A stretch of 56,462 nt of DNA from Amycolatopsis coloradensis (GTDB lineage: Bacteria > Actinomycetota > Actinomycetes > Mycobacteriales > Pseudonocardiaceae). The stretch is taken from the NCBI RefSeq assembly GCF_037997115.1, contig NZ_CP150484.1:4117913-4174374 (forward strand), written 5' to 3'. The notes under the pieces are model-generated. The model made no database searches. It had not been told where the DNA came from and saw only the letters and a program-made list of their open reading frames with translations. Shown here piece by piece: positions 46,155 to 54,385 of the stretch (position 1 is its first letter; each line of letters begins with the position of its first letter). Both the position numbers and the translations under genes were made by a program.

Positions 46155-46870
46155 CGGCGCGGCTCCCAGCGGAAGAGCTTCGACGCCAGGACGACGGCGA
46201 CGACGACCCACGCCAAGGTCGGGGCGAGCAGGAGCAGCGAATCGCTGATGGCCACGCCACCGTTCCAGGCGTTGACGGCGAGTTCGGTAGCCGAGCCCCC
46301 GGGCAGCAGGCGCTTGAGCCAGGTCAGCTCGTCGGTGCCGGAGATGCCGACCCAGCTGGCGACGGCGATCACGCCCAGACTGACCGGCAAGGTGGTGACC
46401 TGGGCGTGCTCGGGGGAGTTGGTCAGGCCCGCGGTGGCCAGGCCGAGGCCGATCATCATGGCGACGCTGGCGAGCACCGCCGCCACCAGCAGGGCGACGT
46501 CGGCGGGTGTTCCGGTGACCGCGCCCAGCACGATCATGATCACCGCGACCTGGACGAGTGAGATGACCGTGACCGGAAGCACCAGGCCGACCAGGATGGA
46601 CGCGTCGCCCGCCGCGGTGGAGCGCAGACGCTTGAGGAAAAGGTTCTGCCGCCGCGAGGCCAGCGTGGTCACGGCACTGGTGTAGAGGCCGAACGCGCAT
46701 ACGGTGAACATCACGATCGCCGCGATGTAGCCGAGACTGCCGATCTTGGCGAAGACTTCGTGCTGGTAGACGAAGAACGCGGAGATGGCCAGCGGCATCA
46801 CGAAGCTGGTGATCAGGACTGAGCGGTTCCGGAAGATCTGGATCAGTTCGCTACGGGCTATCGATAGCAT
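46151..46870 (-). CDS. ABC-2 type transporter permease
   Basis: 239 residues, six predicted membrane helices, N-terminal SELIQIFRNRSVLITSFVMPLAISAFF and ASRRQNLFLKRLRSTAAGDASILVG typical of ABC-2 exporters. Follows the ATP-binding gene by 15 bp and overlaps the peptidase by ATGA. The three genes are divergent from a DesK/DesR-type two-component system, a common arrangement for antibiotic or membrane-stress exporters. Confidence 0.92.
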   Translation of the reverse strand: MLSIARSELIQIFRNRSVLITSFVMPLAISAFFVYQHEVFAKIGSLGYIAAIVMFTVCAFGLYTSAVTTLASRRQNLFLKRLRSTAAGDASILVGLVLPVTVISLVQVAVIMIVLGAVTGTPADVALLVAAVLASVAMMIGLGLATAGLTNSPEHAQVTTLPVSLGVIAVASWVGISGTDELTWLKRLLPGGSATELAVNAWNGGVAISDSLLLLAPTLAWVVVAVVLASKLFRWEPRR

Positions 46871-46885
46871 GGGAGTCCTTTGTGG

Positions 46886-47767
46886 CTAGTCGTTGTCGAT
46901 GGCGCGGAACACGTCGTCGAGCCGCGTCGGCCCTGCCTCGAGATCCCGCAGTTCGATGGCGTTGTCCCGCGCCCACCGCAGCAGGACGTGCAGGTCCTTC
47001 TGCAGGCCGAAGGTCTCGATGACGAACTTCCCGTCGTGTTCGCGCTTGCCCTGCAAGGGCAGCGCCGGAGCCGAGGGCGGCGGGGAGAACCGGATCACGG
47101 CGGGCAGTGTCCGCGTGAGTTCGGAGACCGTGCCCTCCTGGTGGAAGGTGCCCCGGTGCATCAGGCCGATGCGGTCGGCGCGCTGCTGGGCCTCTTCCAG
47201 GTAGTGCGTGGTGAGCACGATGGTCGAACCGTCCTCGCGGAGTTTGTCGACCGCGTCCCACAGCGCGTCCCGGGACTGGATGTCCAGCCCGGTCGTCGGC
47301 TCGTCCAGGAACACCAGCCGCGGCGAGCCGTACACCGCGGTCGCGAAGTCGAGCCGCCGCTTCTCGCCACCGGAAAGCTGGGACACCTTCGTGTCGGCTT
47401 TGCGGGTCAGGTCCACGATGCCGAGGACCCGTTCGAGCCGGTCCGTGCGCCGGGTCAGGCTCCCGATCAGGCGGATCGATTCCTGCACCGTCAGATCCGG
47501 TGAGAAACCGCTCTCCTGCAGCATGATGCCCATCTCGGGGCGGACGGCGGCGCGGTCCCGCGGGCTCTTCCCCAGCACCCGCACCGTGCCCGACGTCGGG
47601 TTCCGGTGTCCTTCCAGGGTTTCCAGGGTCGAGGTCTTCCCGGCGCCGTTCGTGCCCAGCAGGGCGTAGAACTCGCCCTGCCGGACCTGGAAGGACAGAT
47701 CCTTCACGGCGTGGAAGTCGCCGTACTTGAGATTCAGGCGGTCAACGTCGATTGCTGTCGAGGTCAT
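46886..47767 (-). CDS. ABC transporter ATP-binding protein
   Basis: 293 residues. Walker A LLGTNGAGKTSTLETLEG, Q loop MGIMLQESGFSPDLTV, signature LSGGEKRRLD, Walker B LVFLDEPTTGLD, H loop VLTTHYLEEAQ, plus a ~75-residue C-terminal extension as in DrrA-like exporters. ATG 47767. Powers the permease encoded 15 bp downstream. The divergent kinase gene starts 110 bp away, so the intergenic region probably holds a response-regulator site. Confidence 0.95.
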   Translation of the reverse strand: MTSTAIDVDRLNLKYGDFHAVKDLSFQVRQGEFYALLGTNGAGKTSTLETLEGHRNPTSGTVRVLGKSPRDRAAVRPEMGIMLQESGFSPDLTVQESIRLIGSLTRRTDRLERVLGIVDLTRKADTKVSQLSGGEKRRLDFATAVYGSPRLVFLDEPTTGLDIQSRDALWDAVDKLREDGSTIVLTTHYLEEAQQRADRIGLMHRGTFHQEGTVSELTRTLPAVIRFSPPPSAPALPLQGKREHDGKFVIETFGLQKDLHVLLRWARDNAIELRDLEAGPTRLDDVFRAIDND

Positions 47768-47876
47768 GACCCGATTTCAGTCGCTAGGACGCGGCCCGAC
47801 CAGTGCGGTCATGTCATGCACGGGTATGACGCGGTGTCACTGGTGCCCGCCTTCGCGGAGGGCCGATACTGGACTC

Positions 47877-48989
47877 ATGTCTGATGTGGACACCGAGCCG
47901 GCGAAGGGACAGCTGCGCAGGCTCAACCTCACGATGTTCGTCCCGTTGCTGGTCGTCGGCGGGGTGATCGTGGTCGCGTCCGACGCGCGGACCTGGTGGC
48001 ACGCGGTCGTCCTGGGTGTGGGCGTGCTGGCGGCGCTGGTCGCCTTCGTGCGGTGGGCGGCGGGTGAGGTCCTGCGGGTGGCGATCCCGTGCCTGGTCGT
48101 CACGGCGGCCGTGTGGCCGTTCTCGGTGCTGGTGGCCGGCGGGAGTTCGGCGTTCTTCGGTGTCTTCCTCGTGGGTTCCCTCGTCGTCCCCCAATTGCCC
48201 CGCCACCGGGCCGCGGCGGCCGTCGCGCTGGTCGCGTACGTCGCGGGAGTGGGTGCGCTGAGGCTGCTGGTCTCCCACGAAGACGTCTCCGGTGAGCTGG
48301 TCAGCTTCGTCTTCGTCCCGGCCGCGATCACCGCCGTCGTGCTCGGGCTCATGTTCCCCAACAAGCGGTTCTACGACGTCGTCAAGGAGCTGGAGGAGTC
48401 CCGCGAGCGGGAGGCGGAATTGGCCGTGATCCGGGAACGTGTCCGGTTCGCGAGCGATCTGCACGACATCCAGGGCCATACGCTGCACGTGGTGAAGCTC
48501 AAGACCGCGCTCGCCAGGAAGCTGGTGGACCTCGACGCCGAGCGGGCCAAACAGGAACTGGGCGAGATCCACGCGCTCGTGGCCGACACGATCACCCAGA
48601 CGAAGGAACTCGCCTACGCCCAGCGCCGGCTCAACCTCTCCGCCGAACTGGAGAACGCGAGGAACCTGTTCGAGGCGGCGGGGATCCGTGTGCGCGTCAA
48701 CCGCGAGGCGGACGTCGATCCGGCGGCGGGCAGGCTGCTGGGCCAGGTCCTGCGTGAGACCACGACCAACATCCTGCGCCACGCGCAGGCGACCCGCGTG
48801 CGGATCACGCTGTCGGAATGGAGCATCAGTATCGTCAACGACGGTGCCCAGCGAGCGCCGCTGCCCGAACTCCGCGGGCTGGCCGCGCTCGAACAACGTG
48901 TCGTCGCGGACGGCGGTGAACTGACGGTGGGACAGGAAGACGGGCAGTTCGTGACGGCCGCGTCCTTCCCCGCCCGGGAGGAACGATGA
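47877..48989 (+). CDS. DesK-type histidine kinase
   Basis: 370 residues. Four to five membrane helices between 18 and 160, a short coiled coil (VKELEESREREAELAVIRERV), phospho-acceptor His196 in FASDLHDIQGHTLHVVKLKTALA, and a HATPase_c domain that is rather short, with N box LRETTTNILRHAQATRV and G1 SIVNDGAQ. ATG 47877 lies 6 nt after GATACT, indicating a leaderless message; longer starts are not supported. Overlaps the response regulator by ATGA. Likely senses membrane state or a drug and controls the divergent ABC exporter. Confidence 0.92.
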   Translation: MSDVDTEPAKGQLRRLNLTMFVPLLVVGGVIVVASDARTWWHAVVLGVGVLAALVAFVRWAAGEVLRVAIPCLVVTAAVWPFSVLVAGGSSAFFGVFLVGSLVVPQLPRHRAAAAVALVAYVAGVGALRLLVSHEDVSGELVSFVFVPAAITAVVLGLMFPNKRFYDVVKELEESREREAELAVIRERVRFASDLHDIQGHTLHVVKLKTALARKLVDLDAERAKQELGEIHALVADTITQTKELAYAQRRLNLSAELENARNLFEAAGIRVRVNREADVDPAAGRLLGQVLRETTTNILRHAQATRVRITLSEWSISIVNDGAQRAPLPELRGLAALEQRVVADGGELTVGQEDGQFVTAASFPAREER

Positions 48990-49588
48990 CCACGGTCGTG
49001 CTCGCCGACGACGAAGCCCTGCTGCGCAAGGCGATGGCCGCGTTACTCCCGCTCGAAGGCGAGATCACCGTCCTGGCCGAGGCGGAGAACGGCGAGGAAG
49101 CCGTCGAGGCCACCTTGCGGCACGAGCCCGACGTTCTCGTCATCGACCTCGAAATGCCCGGGGTGGACGGGCTGGGCGCGGTCGCGGAGATCCGCCGCAC
49201 CCGGCCGAACCAGGTCATCCTCATGCTGACCCGGCACGCGAAACCCGGCGTGCTCCGCAAGGCTCTCAAACTCGGTGTCCAGGGCTTCGTGAGCAAGGCC
49301 GCCGAGCCGTCGCACATCACGTTCGTCATCGGCACCCTGCACCAGGGCAAACGCTGGATCGACCCGGACGTCTCCGCGCTCGCCGTCGTCGACGACTGTC
49401 CCCTGACCGAGCGGGAGCTGGAGGTGCTGCGGGTGACCGGCGAGGGGTATTCCGTCGCCGAGATCGCCGCCAGGCTCCATCTCGCGCAGGGCACGGTGCG
49501 GAACTACCTCTCGAACGCCATGCAGAAGACCCAGACGCAGACCCGGCACCAGGCAGCGCGGTACGCCCGCGAGCACGACTGGCTCTAG
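48986..49588 (+). CDS. DesR-type NarL response regulator
   Basis: 200 residues. Receiver with DDE acidic pocket, phospho-acceptor Asp54 (LVIDLEMPGVDG), and LuxR HTH from about 135 (LTERELEVLRVTGEGYSVAEIAARLHLAQGTVRNYLSNAMQKTQTQTRHQAARYAREHDWL). ATG overlaps the kinase stop. Its own TAG stop codon (49586-49588) is the first triplet of the long inverted-repeat element that follows, so the native C-terminus may have been altered by the insertion. Confidence 0.94.
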   Translation: MTTVVLADDEALLRKAMAALLPLEGEITVLAEAENGEEAVEATLRHEPDVLVIDLEMPGVDGLGAVAEIRRTRPNQVILMLTRHAKPGVLRKALKLGVQGFVSKAAEPSHITFVIGTLHQGKRWIDPDVSALAVVDDCPLTERELEVLRVTGEGYSVAEIAARLHLAQGTVRNYLSNAMQKTQTQTRHQAARYAREHDWL

Positions 49589-49751
49589 TGTCCTCCGTCG
49601 GAAATCCGGCACGTGTCTCGGCGGCCCAGCTTCCTGCCGGCTGCGTCGCCGGTCCGCCCGAGTACGACCCGGTACGAGGACGAACCGGCGCCTTGCCGGC
49701 AGAAACCTGGATCCGCCGAGACACGCACCGTATTTCCGACGAAGGACACTA
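49586..49751. mobile_element. 166-bp MITE-like long inverted repeat
   Basis: The whole segment is a single imperfect inverted repeat of two ~82-bp arms. Ends: TAGTGTCCT...AGGACACTA. Further paired blocks are CGTCGGAAAT/ATTTCCGACG, CGTGTCTCGGCGG/CCGCCGAGACACG, CTGCCGGC/GCCGGCAG and CGCCGGT/ACCGGCG; I estimate over 80 percent pairing. No coding capacity. TA at both ends would fit the TA target duplication of IS630/Tc1-type elements. Both neighbouring convergent genes end on TAG codons contributed by the element tips. Confidence 0.78.
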
Positions 49752-50318
49752 ACGCGCCCGGACGTGCGCGCGCTCACCCTGCGGTCCGAAAAGGACGAGG
49801 GTTTCGACGGCCTTCCCGTCGGCCGAGCCGAGCCAATGCGGCAGCGCGGTGTCGAACTCGGCGGCCTCACCGGGCGGCAGGACCATGTCGCGGTCGCCGA
49901 CCACCAGCCGCAACCGTCCATTGAGGACATACACCCATTCGTAGCCGCCGTGGGTCTGCGGCGTGGGTTCCGCCGGCACGTCCCGGCCGGGGATGAGCAT
50001 CTTGAATGCCTGCACCCCGCCGGCCCGCCGGGTGAGCGGCAGGAACGTCATGCCGTGCCGGTGGATCGGCTGGAGGTGGATGCGCGGATCGCCGGTCCGG
50101 GGAGCGCCGACGAGGTCGTCGAGCGGCACGCCGTGCACGCGGGCCAGCGGCAGCAGTAGCTCCAGCGTAGGACGGCGGCCGCCGCTTTCCAGTCGCGACA
50201 AGGTGCTTTCCGAGATCCCGGTCGTCGCCGACAGCTCGGCCAGGGTCAGGCCCCGGTGTTTGCGCAGCGCCCGCAGCCGGGGGCCGACCGCGTCGAGCAC
50301 CTCGTCCGTCTCGTCCAT
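49749..50318 (-). CDS. XRE-cupin transcriptional regulator
   Basis: 189 residues. HTH at 8-65 (RLRALRKHRGLTLAELSATTGISESTLSRLESGGRRPTLELLLPLARVHGVPLDDLVG) and a C-terminal cupin (THGGYEWVYVLNGRLRLVVGDRDMVLPPGEAAEFDTALPHWLGSADG) with the HxxxE...H pattern for metal or small-molecule binding. ATG 50318. Divergent from the methyltransferase operon, with palindrome 50328-50344 in between. Its stop codon is supplied by the inverted-repeat element, so the last residues may not be ancestral. Confidence 0.93.
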   Translation of the reverse strand: MDETDEVLDAVGPRLRALRKHRGLTLAELSATTGISESTLSRLESGGRRPTLELLLPLARVHGVPLDDLVGAPRTGDPRIHLQPIHRHGMTFLPLTRRAGGVQAFKMLIPGRDVPAEPTPQTHGGYEWVYVLNGRLRLVVGDRDMVLPPGEAAEFDTALPHWLGSADGKAVETLVLFGPQGERAHVRAR

Positions 50319-50327
50319 GTCGCCGAT

Positions 50328-50344
50328 CTTGCCAGGCCGGCAAG
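50328..50344. promoter_or_regulatory. Operator between XRE-cupin and methyltransferase genes
   Basis: CTTGCC-N5-GGCAAG, a perfect 6-bp inverted repeat 10 bp before the XRE-cupin start, followed by the related half-site TGCCAA at 50351. Suits autoregulation and control of the divergent operon. Confidence 0.6.
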
Positions 50345-50386
50345 TTTTCGTGCCAATTCGGATGCTCCGGGGCGAGGGTGGCGGTC

Positions 50387-50980
50387 ATGAACGCGACGGA
50401 ATTCTGGGACGAACTCCACGAGCGGCGAGCCATTGGAACGCCGAAGGTGAACGCGAGACTGGCCGAGATCGCGGGCCCGCTGGCCCCGGGCACCGCGCTC
50501 GACCTCGGCTGCGGTGGCGGGGGAGACGCGTTGTGGCTGGCCGCGCGAGGGTGGCGAGTGACCGCGGTGGACATCTCCGGAGCGGCCGTGCGCTCGCTCC
50601 AGGCACGCGGCGCGCCGATCACAGCGCTCCGCGTCGATCTCGCCGACGATTTCCCTGACGGCGCCTTCGACCTGGTGTCGGCGCAGTACTTCCACACACC
50701 GTTCGAACTGGACAGGGCCCGCGTCCTGCGCACCGCCGCGGGCTCGGTGAATCCCGGCGGGCGGCTGGTCGTGGTCGACCACGGCTCCGCCGCGCCCTGG
50801 TCGTGGGACCAGGACGCCGGGTACCCCACTCCCGGCGAGGTGGCGGCCGGACTGGAGCTCGACCCGATGGACTGGTCGATCGACCGCGCGGAGGCGGCGG
50901 AGCGCCTGGCCACCGGCCCGGCGGGCCGGACCGCGACCGTCATCGACCACGTCCTGGTGCTCCGGCGGGCCGGGCGATGA
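50387..50980 (+). CDS. Class I SAM-dependent methyltransferase
   Basis: 197 residues. SAM motif I ALDLGCGGGGDALWLAARGWRVTAVDIS, motif II DLVSAQYFHT and motif III VNPGGRLVVVDHGS. Small UbiE/tehB-like enzymes of this type methylate diverse small molecules. ATG 50387 is preferred over GTG 50378. Overlaps the DinB-like gene by ATGA. Probably regulated by the divergent XRE-cupin protein. Confidence 0.92.
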   Translation: MNATEFWDELHERRAIGTPKVNARLAEIAGPLAPGTALDLGCGGGGDALWLAARGWRVTAVDISGAAVRSLQARGAPITALRVDLADDFPDGAFDLVSAQYFHTPFELDRARVLRTAAGSVNPGGRLVVVDHGSAAPWSWDQDAGYPTPGEVAAGLELDPMDWSIDRAEAAERLATGPAGRTATVIDHVLVLRRAGR

Positions 50981-51441
50981 GCCGTAAACGCGACGCAGGG
51001 CCGCCTGCTACGGGTGCCGGGGAGAAGGACGTCCTCGCCGGGTTCCTCGACTATCTCTGCGCCGCTGTCTTGGCCAAGGCCGAAGGGGTGCCGGAGGACC
51101 GGGCCCGCGCTCCCGGCGTGCCGTCCGGCACGAGTCTGCTGGGCCTGGTCAAACACCTGACCCACGTCGAACGCCACTGGCTGCTCGGCCACCGCGTCAC
51201 CGACTGGAAGGCGACGTTCCAGCCGGGTCCGGACGACACGACGGCGTCGATTCTCGCCGCCTACCGGGAAACCGTCGCCGAGGCGAACGCCGAGATCGCG
51301 TCCTGGGACGACCTCGCCGCGACCGGACCCCGCCGGGGATCACGGCGCTGGACGCTGACCCACTTGATCGAAGAAACCGCACGGCATGCGGGACACGCCG
51401 ACATCCTGCGCGAACTGATCGATGGCGCCACCGGGCGCTGA
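50977..51441 (+). CDS. DinB/DUF664-family protein 1
   Basis: 154 residues, four-helix bundle. TSLLGLVKHLTHVERHWLLGHRVT and LTHLIEETARHAGHADILRELIDG contain the histidine triad positions of the DinB/mycothiol-transferase superfamily, which binds one metal ion. Family members conjugate thiols such as mycothiol to electrophiles or have no known role. ATG overlaps the methyltransferase stop. Followed 14 bp later by the lipoprotein hydrolase; a second DinB protein of the same type is encoded at 52474. Confidence 0.9.
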   Translation: MSRKRDAGPPATGAGEKDVLAGFLDYLCAAVLAKAEGVPEDRARAPGVPSGTSLLGLVKHLTHVERHWLLGHRVTDWKATFQPGPDDTTASILAAYRETVAEANAEIASWDDLAATGPRRGSRRWTLTHLIEETARHAGHADILRELIDGATGR

Positions 51442-51455
51442 AACGGAGATCCCCC

Positions 51456-52427
51456 ATGTTCCACCGATCCGCCGCGTTCGTCGCGGCCCTCGTCCTGCTG
51501 ACGGCCTGCGGTTCGCCCCCGGCCGCCGCCCCGCCCCACGAGAACGTCACCCGCGGCGACGCGGCGTTCGCGCGGCAGTTCCGGCACGAGTTCGCCGACG
51601 TCGACGGGGTGAAGATGCACTACGTCACCGGTGGCAAGGGCGCCCCGCTCGTCCTGCTGCACGGCTGGCCGCAGACCTGGTACGGCTGGCACCGGGTCAT
51701 GCCCGCGCTGGCCGAGCATTTCACGGTGTACGCCCTCGACCTGCCGGGCCTCGGCGACAGCGCGGGCTCGCCGCCCAGCTACGACAAGGCCACCCTTGCC
51801 AGCTATGTGCACGGCCTCGTCGCCGGACGGCTCGGCCTGCGCGACGTCCGGATCGCCGGGCACGATCTCGGTGCCGCGGTCGCCTTCCAGTACGCGGCGC
51901 AGTTCCCCGGCGATCTCACCAAACTCGCGTACCTCGATCTGCCGTTGCCAGGCCCCGCGCTCGACGCGACGGCCTACCGGAACCTGAGCTGGCACATCGC
52001 CTTCCACTCGCAGAAGACCGTTCCCGAAGCCGTCGTCGGTGACGACGTCCGCGAGTACCTGTCCCTGTTCTACCCGCAGGTCGCCTACTCGGGGACGGCT
52101 TTCGGCGGACCAGGGGCGCCGTCGCCGTTCGACGACGCCGAGATCGACGAGTACGCCCGCACCTACGCGAGGCCGGAGGTCCTGCACGGCGGTTTCGAGC
52201 TCTACCGCACGCTCGGGCAGGACGCGACCGCGAACGCCGGCGCGAAGCCCATCACGACTCCCACCCTGCTGATGACCGCCGAAGGTCTGCTCGAACCGCA
52301 AAAGGCCACGCTCGCGCCTCGCGTCGCCGACCTGGCTCGCGCCGTCGAGGTGCCGAGGGCGGGACATTGGCTCGCCGAGGAGAATCCGGAGTTCGTGAGC
52401 GCCGAACTGGTCGGCTTCCTGAAGTAG
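51456..52427 (+). CDS. Lipoprotein alpha/beta hydrolase, epoxide-hydrolase-like
   Basis: 323 residues. Lipobox LTAC with Cys18, then core motifs VLLHGWPQTWYGWHRVMPAL (oxyanion), nucleophile Asp in IAGHDLGAAVAFQYAAQFP, and His in VEVPRAGHWLAEENPEFV. The HGWP and GHDLGA patterns match epoxide hydrolases and haloacetate dehalogenases. Its lipid anchor places it on the outer membrane face. ATG 51456 with AGGAGAT-type site (GGAGATCC). It sits between two DinB genes in one orientation. Confidence 0.92.
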   Translation: MFHRSAAFVAALVLLTACGSPPAAAPPHENVTRGDAAFARQFRHEFADVDGVKMHYVTGGKGAPLVLLHGWPQTWYGWHRVMPALAEHFTVYALDLPGLGDSAGSPPSYDKATLASYVHGLVAGRLGLRDVRIAGHDLGAAVAFQYAAQFPGDLTKLAYLDLPLPGPALDATAYRNLSWHIAFHSQKTVPEAVVGDDVREYLSLFYPQVAYSGTAFGGPGAPSPFDDAEIDEYARTYARPEVLHGGFELYRTLGQDATANAGAKPITTPTLLMTAEGLLEPQKATLAPRVADLARAVEVPRAGHWLAEENPEFVSAELVGFLK

Positions 52428-52473
52428 GACAACGTGGTTGCCCGGGATCGGCGATCTTTGCGATGCTTCCCCC

Positions 52474-52956
52474 ATGTCCACGCTGGAAGTCCTCGACCAC
52501 CCGTTCCGCGAGCAGTTCGAGGTCTTCCTCGACGAGCACCGTCGTGTTCTCGACGAGTCGCTGGAAGGGCTGACCGAGGAGGAGGCCCGCCGGTCGCTCG
52601 TCCCCTCCCGGACGACCTTGCTCGGGTTGGTGAAGCACGCGACCTTCGTGGAGAAGGTGTGGTTCGACGAAGCCGTCACCTGCCGCCCGCGTACCGAGAT
52701 CGGCCTCCCCGCCACGCCCGACGAGTCGTTCATCCTCGACGAGGAGGACACGATCGCCACGGTGCGGCAGGCGTATCGCGAGGCCTGCGAGGCGTCGCGG
52801 AAGGCGGCGGCCGCCCTCGACCTGGACGACCTGCTCCACGGGAACCGGCGCGGCCCGCTTCCGCTGCGCTGGGTCTACCTGCACGTGCTGCGCGAGCTCG
52901 CTCAGCACGGCGGCCACGCGGACATCCTGCGCGAGCAGATCCTCAGTTCCCGGTAG
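52474..52956 (+). CDS. DinB/DUF664-family protein 2
   Basis: 160 residues, same family and layout as the protein at 50977: TTLLGLVKHATFVEKVWFDEAVT and RWVYLHVLRELAQHGGHADILREQI hold the metal-binding histidines. ATG 52474 lies 6 nt after GATGCT, suggesting its own leaderless promoter rather than read-through. Possibly arose by duplication. Expected in thiol-dependent detoxification; not proven. Confidence 0.9.
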   Translation: MSTLEVLDHPFREQFEVFLDEHRRVLDESLEGLTEEEARRSLVPSRTTLLGLVKHATFVEKVWFDEAVTCRPRTEIGLPATPDESFILDEEDTIATVRQAYREACEASRKAAAALDLDDLLHGNRRGPLPLRWVYLHVLRELAQHGGHADILREQILSSR

Positions 52957-52960
52957 ACGA

Positions 52961-52994
52961 CGATGACCGGGGAGCGGTCGCTCCCCGGTCATCG
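52961..52994. terminator. Bidirectional terminator, 16-bp stem
   Basis: CGATGACCGGGGAGCG (52961-52976) and its perfect complement (52979-52994), 2-nt loop, between the convergent DinB and protease genes, 5 and 12 bp from their stop codons. Confidence 0.85.
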
Positions 52995-53005
52995 CGCGTC
53001 GTTCG

Positions 53006-54163
53006 TCAGGAACGGGTCAGTGTGACCCCGTACTTGTTCGCCGCGTCCACGACGGGCTGGTAGTAGGAGTACGAACCCGTGGCGTTGGAGCCCTGGTTCC
53101 AGCCGCAGTCGTGACCGTCGGCGGGGCCGCCGGAGGTCATGCCCTGGGCGGTGTTGCCCGCGATGTAGGCGCCGCCGCTGTCACCGCCCTCGGTGCAGAC
53201 GGTCGACTTCGCCAGCCCGGTGGTGGCGACGCTTTCGCCGCTGTAGCGGACGGTCTGGTTGTACGCGGTGATCTTGCCGCAGGTCCAGCCGGTGGTGTTG
53301 CCCGCCTTGCACAGCGTGGTGCCGACCGGTGCCTTCGAGCTGCCGGTGATCCGCACCGTGGTGCCCATGCGGGTGTCCACGTAGCCGCGGCCGGTGTCCT
53401 CGGCGTCGATGTCCATCAGGCCCATGTCGGCCGACGGGAACTGGGTGGCGACGCCGCGGCCGATGTGGACGCCGTTGCGGTTGAGGATGTCCGGGTTGCC
53501 TTCGACGCAGTGTCCGGCGGTGAGCAGCACGTTGTTGCCGCTGCTGGTGGTGCCGGGGAAGCCGAGCGAGCAGTTGGTGCCGGGGACGAGGTCCATGATC
53601 TGGCCGGGGATGACGTCGGCCTGCGTGGTGTTCCCGTTGGCGACACCGGTCTGGACCGACACGCCCGGCAGCGCCGTGAGACGGCGGACGAGGGCGCTGT
53701 CGGCGCCCGGCTGCACGGTGACGACGACCTGGTCGGCCGCGAGTTCCGGACCCCAGGACTGGACCTGCCCGACGTCCTTGCCGATCACCGTGCCGACCCT
53801 GGCGGACAGGGCGTTCAGCGCGTTCTCGCCGCGGGCGCCGGTGCGCGGGGTCAGCCCGGCCGAGCGGAGCTCCTTGGCGGCGCCGGCGTCGGCGTTCACC
53901 ACGAGGGCGCCGGCGTCGTCGAAGTACGCGCCGTCCGTGTGGAGGCCGCGTGTTCTGATGCTGTCCAGCGACGCGATCAGGTTCTTTTCGTGGTCCAGCT
54001 TCTGGGCGGCCTGAAGCGGGCTGACCTTGAGCTGGGCGGCGAGGGTTTCGAGCATCGTCTGGTCGTAGGCGGTGACCGGCGCGGCGGTCGCCGGCACGGC
54101 GAGCGCGCCGATTCCGGCACAGACACTCAGCAGGGTGAGCATGACGGGTCCGCGAATTCGCAT
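53006..54163 (-). CDS. Secreted S1 serine protease, second copy
   Basis: 385-residue preproenzyme. Signal peptide to ATA (residue 27), propeptide about 28-190 with the alpha-lytic-type pattern QVVVTVQPGADSALVRRLTALPGV, mature domain from about 191. Catalytic triad: His218 (LTAGHCV), Asp246 (SADMGLM), Ser329 (GGDSGGA). Cysteines (198/219, 285/295, 323/352-region) can form disulfides. Similar in layout to the protease at 18581 but only distantly alike in sequence, and with the more trypsin-like loop SSGNNVLLTAGHC. ATG 54163 with AAGGA site. Two palindromes lie upstream (54270, 54288). Probable extracellular nutrient or maturation protease. Confidence 0.93.
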   Translation of the reverse strand: MRIRGPVMLTLLSVCAGIGALAVPATAAPVTAYDQTMLETLAAQLKVSPLQAAQKLDHEKNLIASLDSIRTRGLHTDGAYFDDAGALVVNADAGAAKELRSAGLTPRTGARGENALNALSARVGTVIGKDVGQVQSWGPELAADQVVVTVQPGADSALVRRLTALPGVSVQTGVANGNTTQADVIPGQIMDLVPGTNCSLGFPGTTSSGNNVLLTAGHCVEGNPDILNRNGVHIGRGVATQFPSADMGLMDIDAEDTGRGYVDTRMGTTVRITGSSKAPVGTTLCKAGNTTGWTCGKITAYNQTVRYSGESVATTGLAKSTVCTEGGDSGGAYIAGNTAQGMTSGGPADGHDCGWNQGSNATGSYSYYQPVVDAANKYGVTLTRS

Positions 54164-54269
54164 GCGAATTTCCTTCGATAAGGAGGGAACGACGAACCGC
54201 CGGAATATGTTCGGAAAGCGCAGGGGACCGGGCGGTTCATCTCGACGTCACGCACAGTACGAGCGCCCG

Positions 54270-54283
54270 TACGGCATGCCGTA
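54270..54283. promoter_or_regulatory. 14-bp palindrome upstream of protease 2
   Basis: Perfect palindrome TACGGCATGCCGTA, 107 bp before the protease ATG. Likely a regulator site in the protease promoter region. Confidence 0.5.
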
Positions 54284-54287
54284 GCGC

Positions 54288-54322
54288 CGAAAGTAGGATC
54301 CGTGATCACGGACCTACTTTCG
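54288..54322. promoter_or_regulatory. 35-bp long palindrome between protease 2 and MerR
   Basis: CGAAAGTAGG...CCTACTTTCG with inner CCGTGATCACGG; all but one base of each arm pairs. It lies 125 bp before the protease start and 64 bp after the merR stop, so it could be a terminator for the latter or a strong operator. Confidence 0.6.
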
Positions 54323-54385
54323 TATGCGGAAAACGTGGAATGCCCGCGTATTCAATTGCGCGGAGGTGTCATTGGCGCAAAAGTG

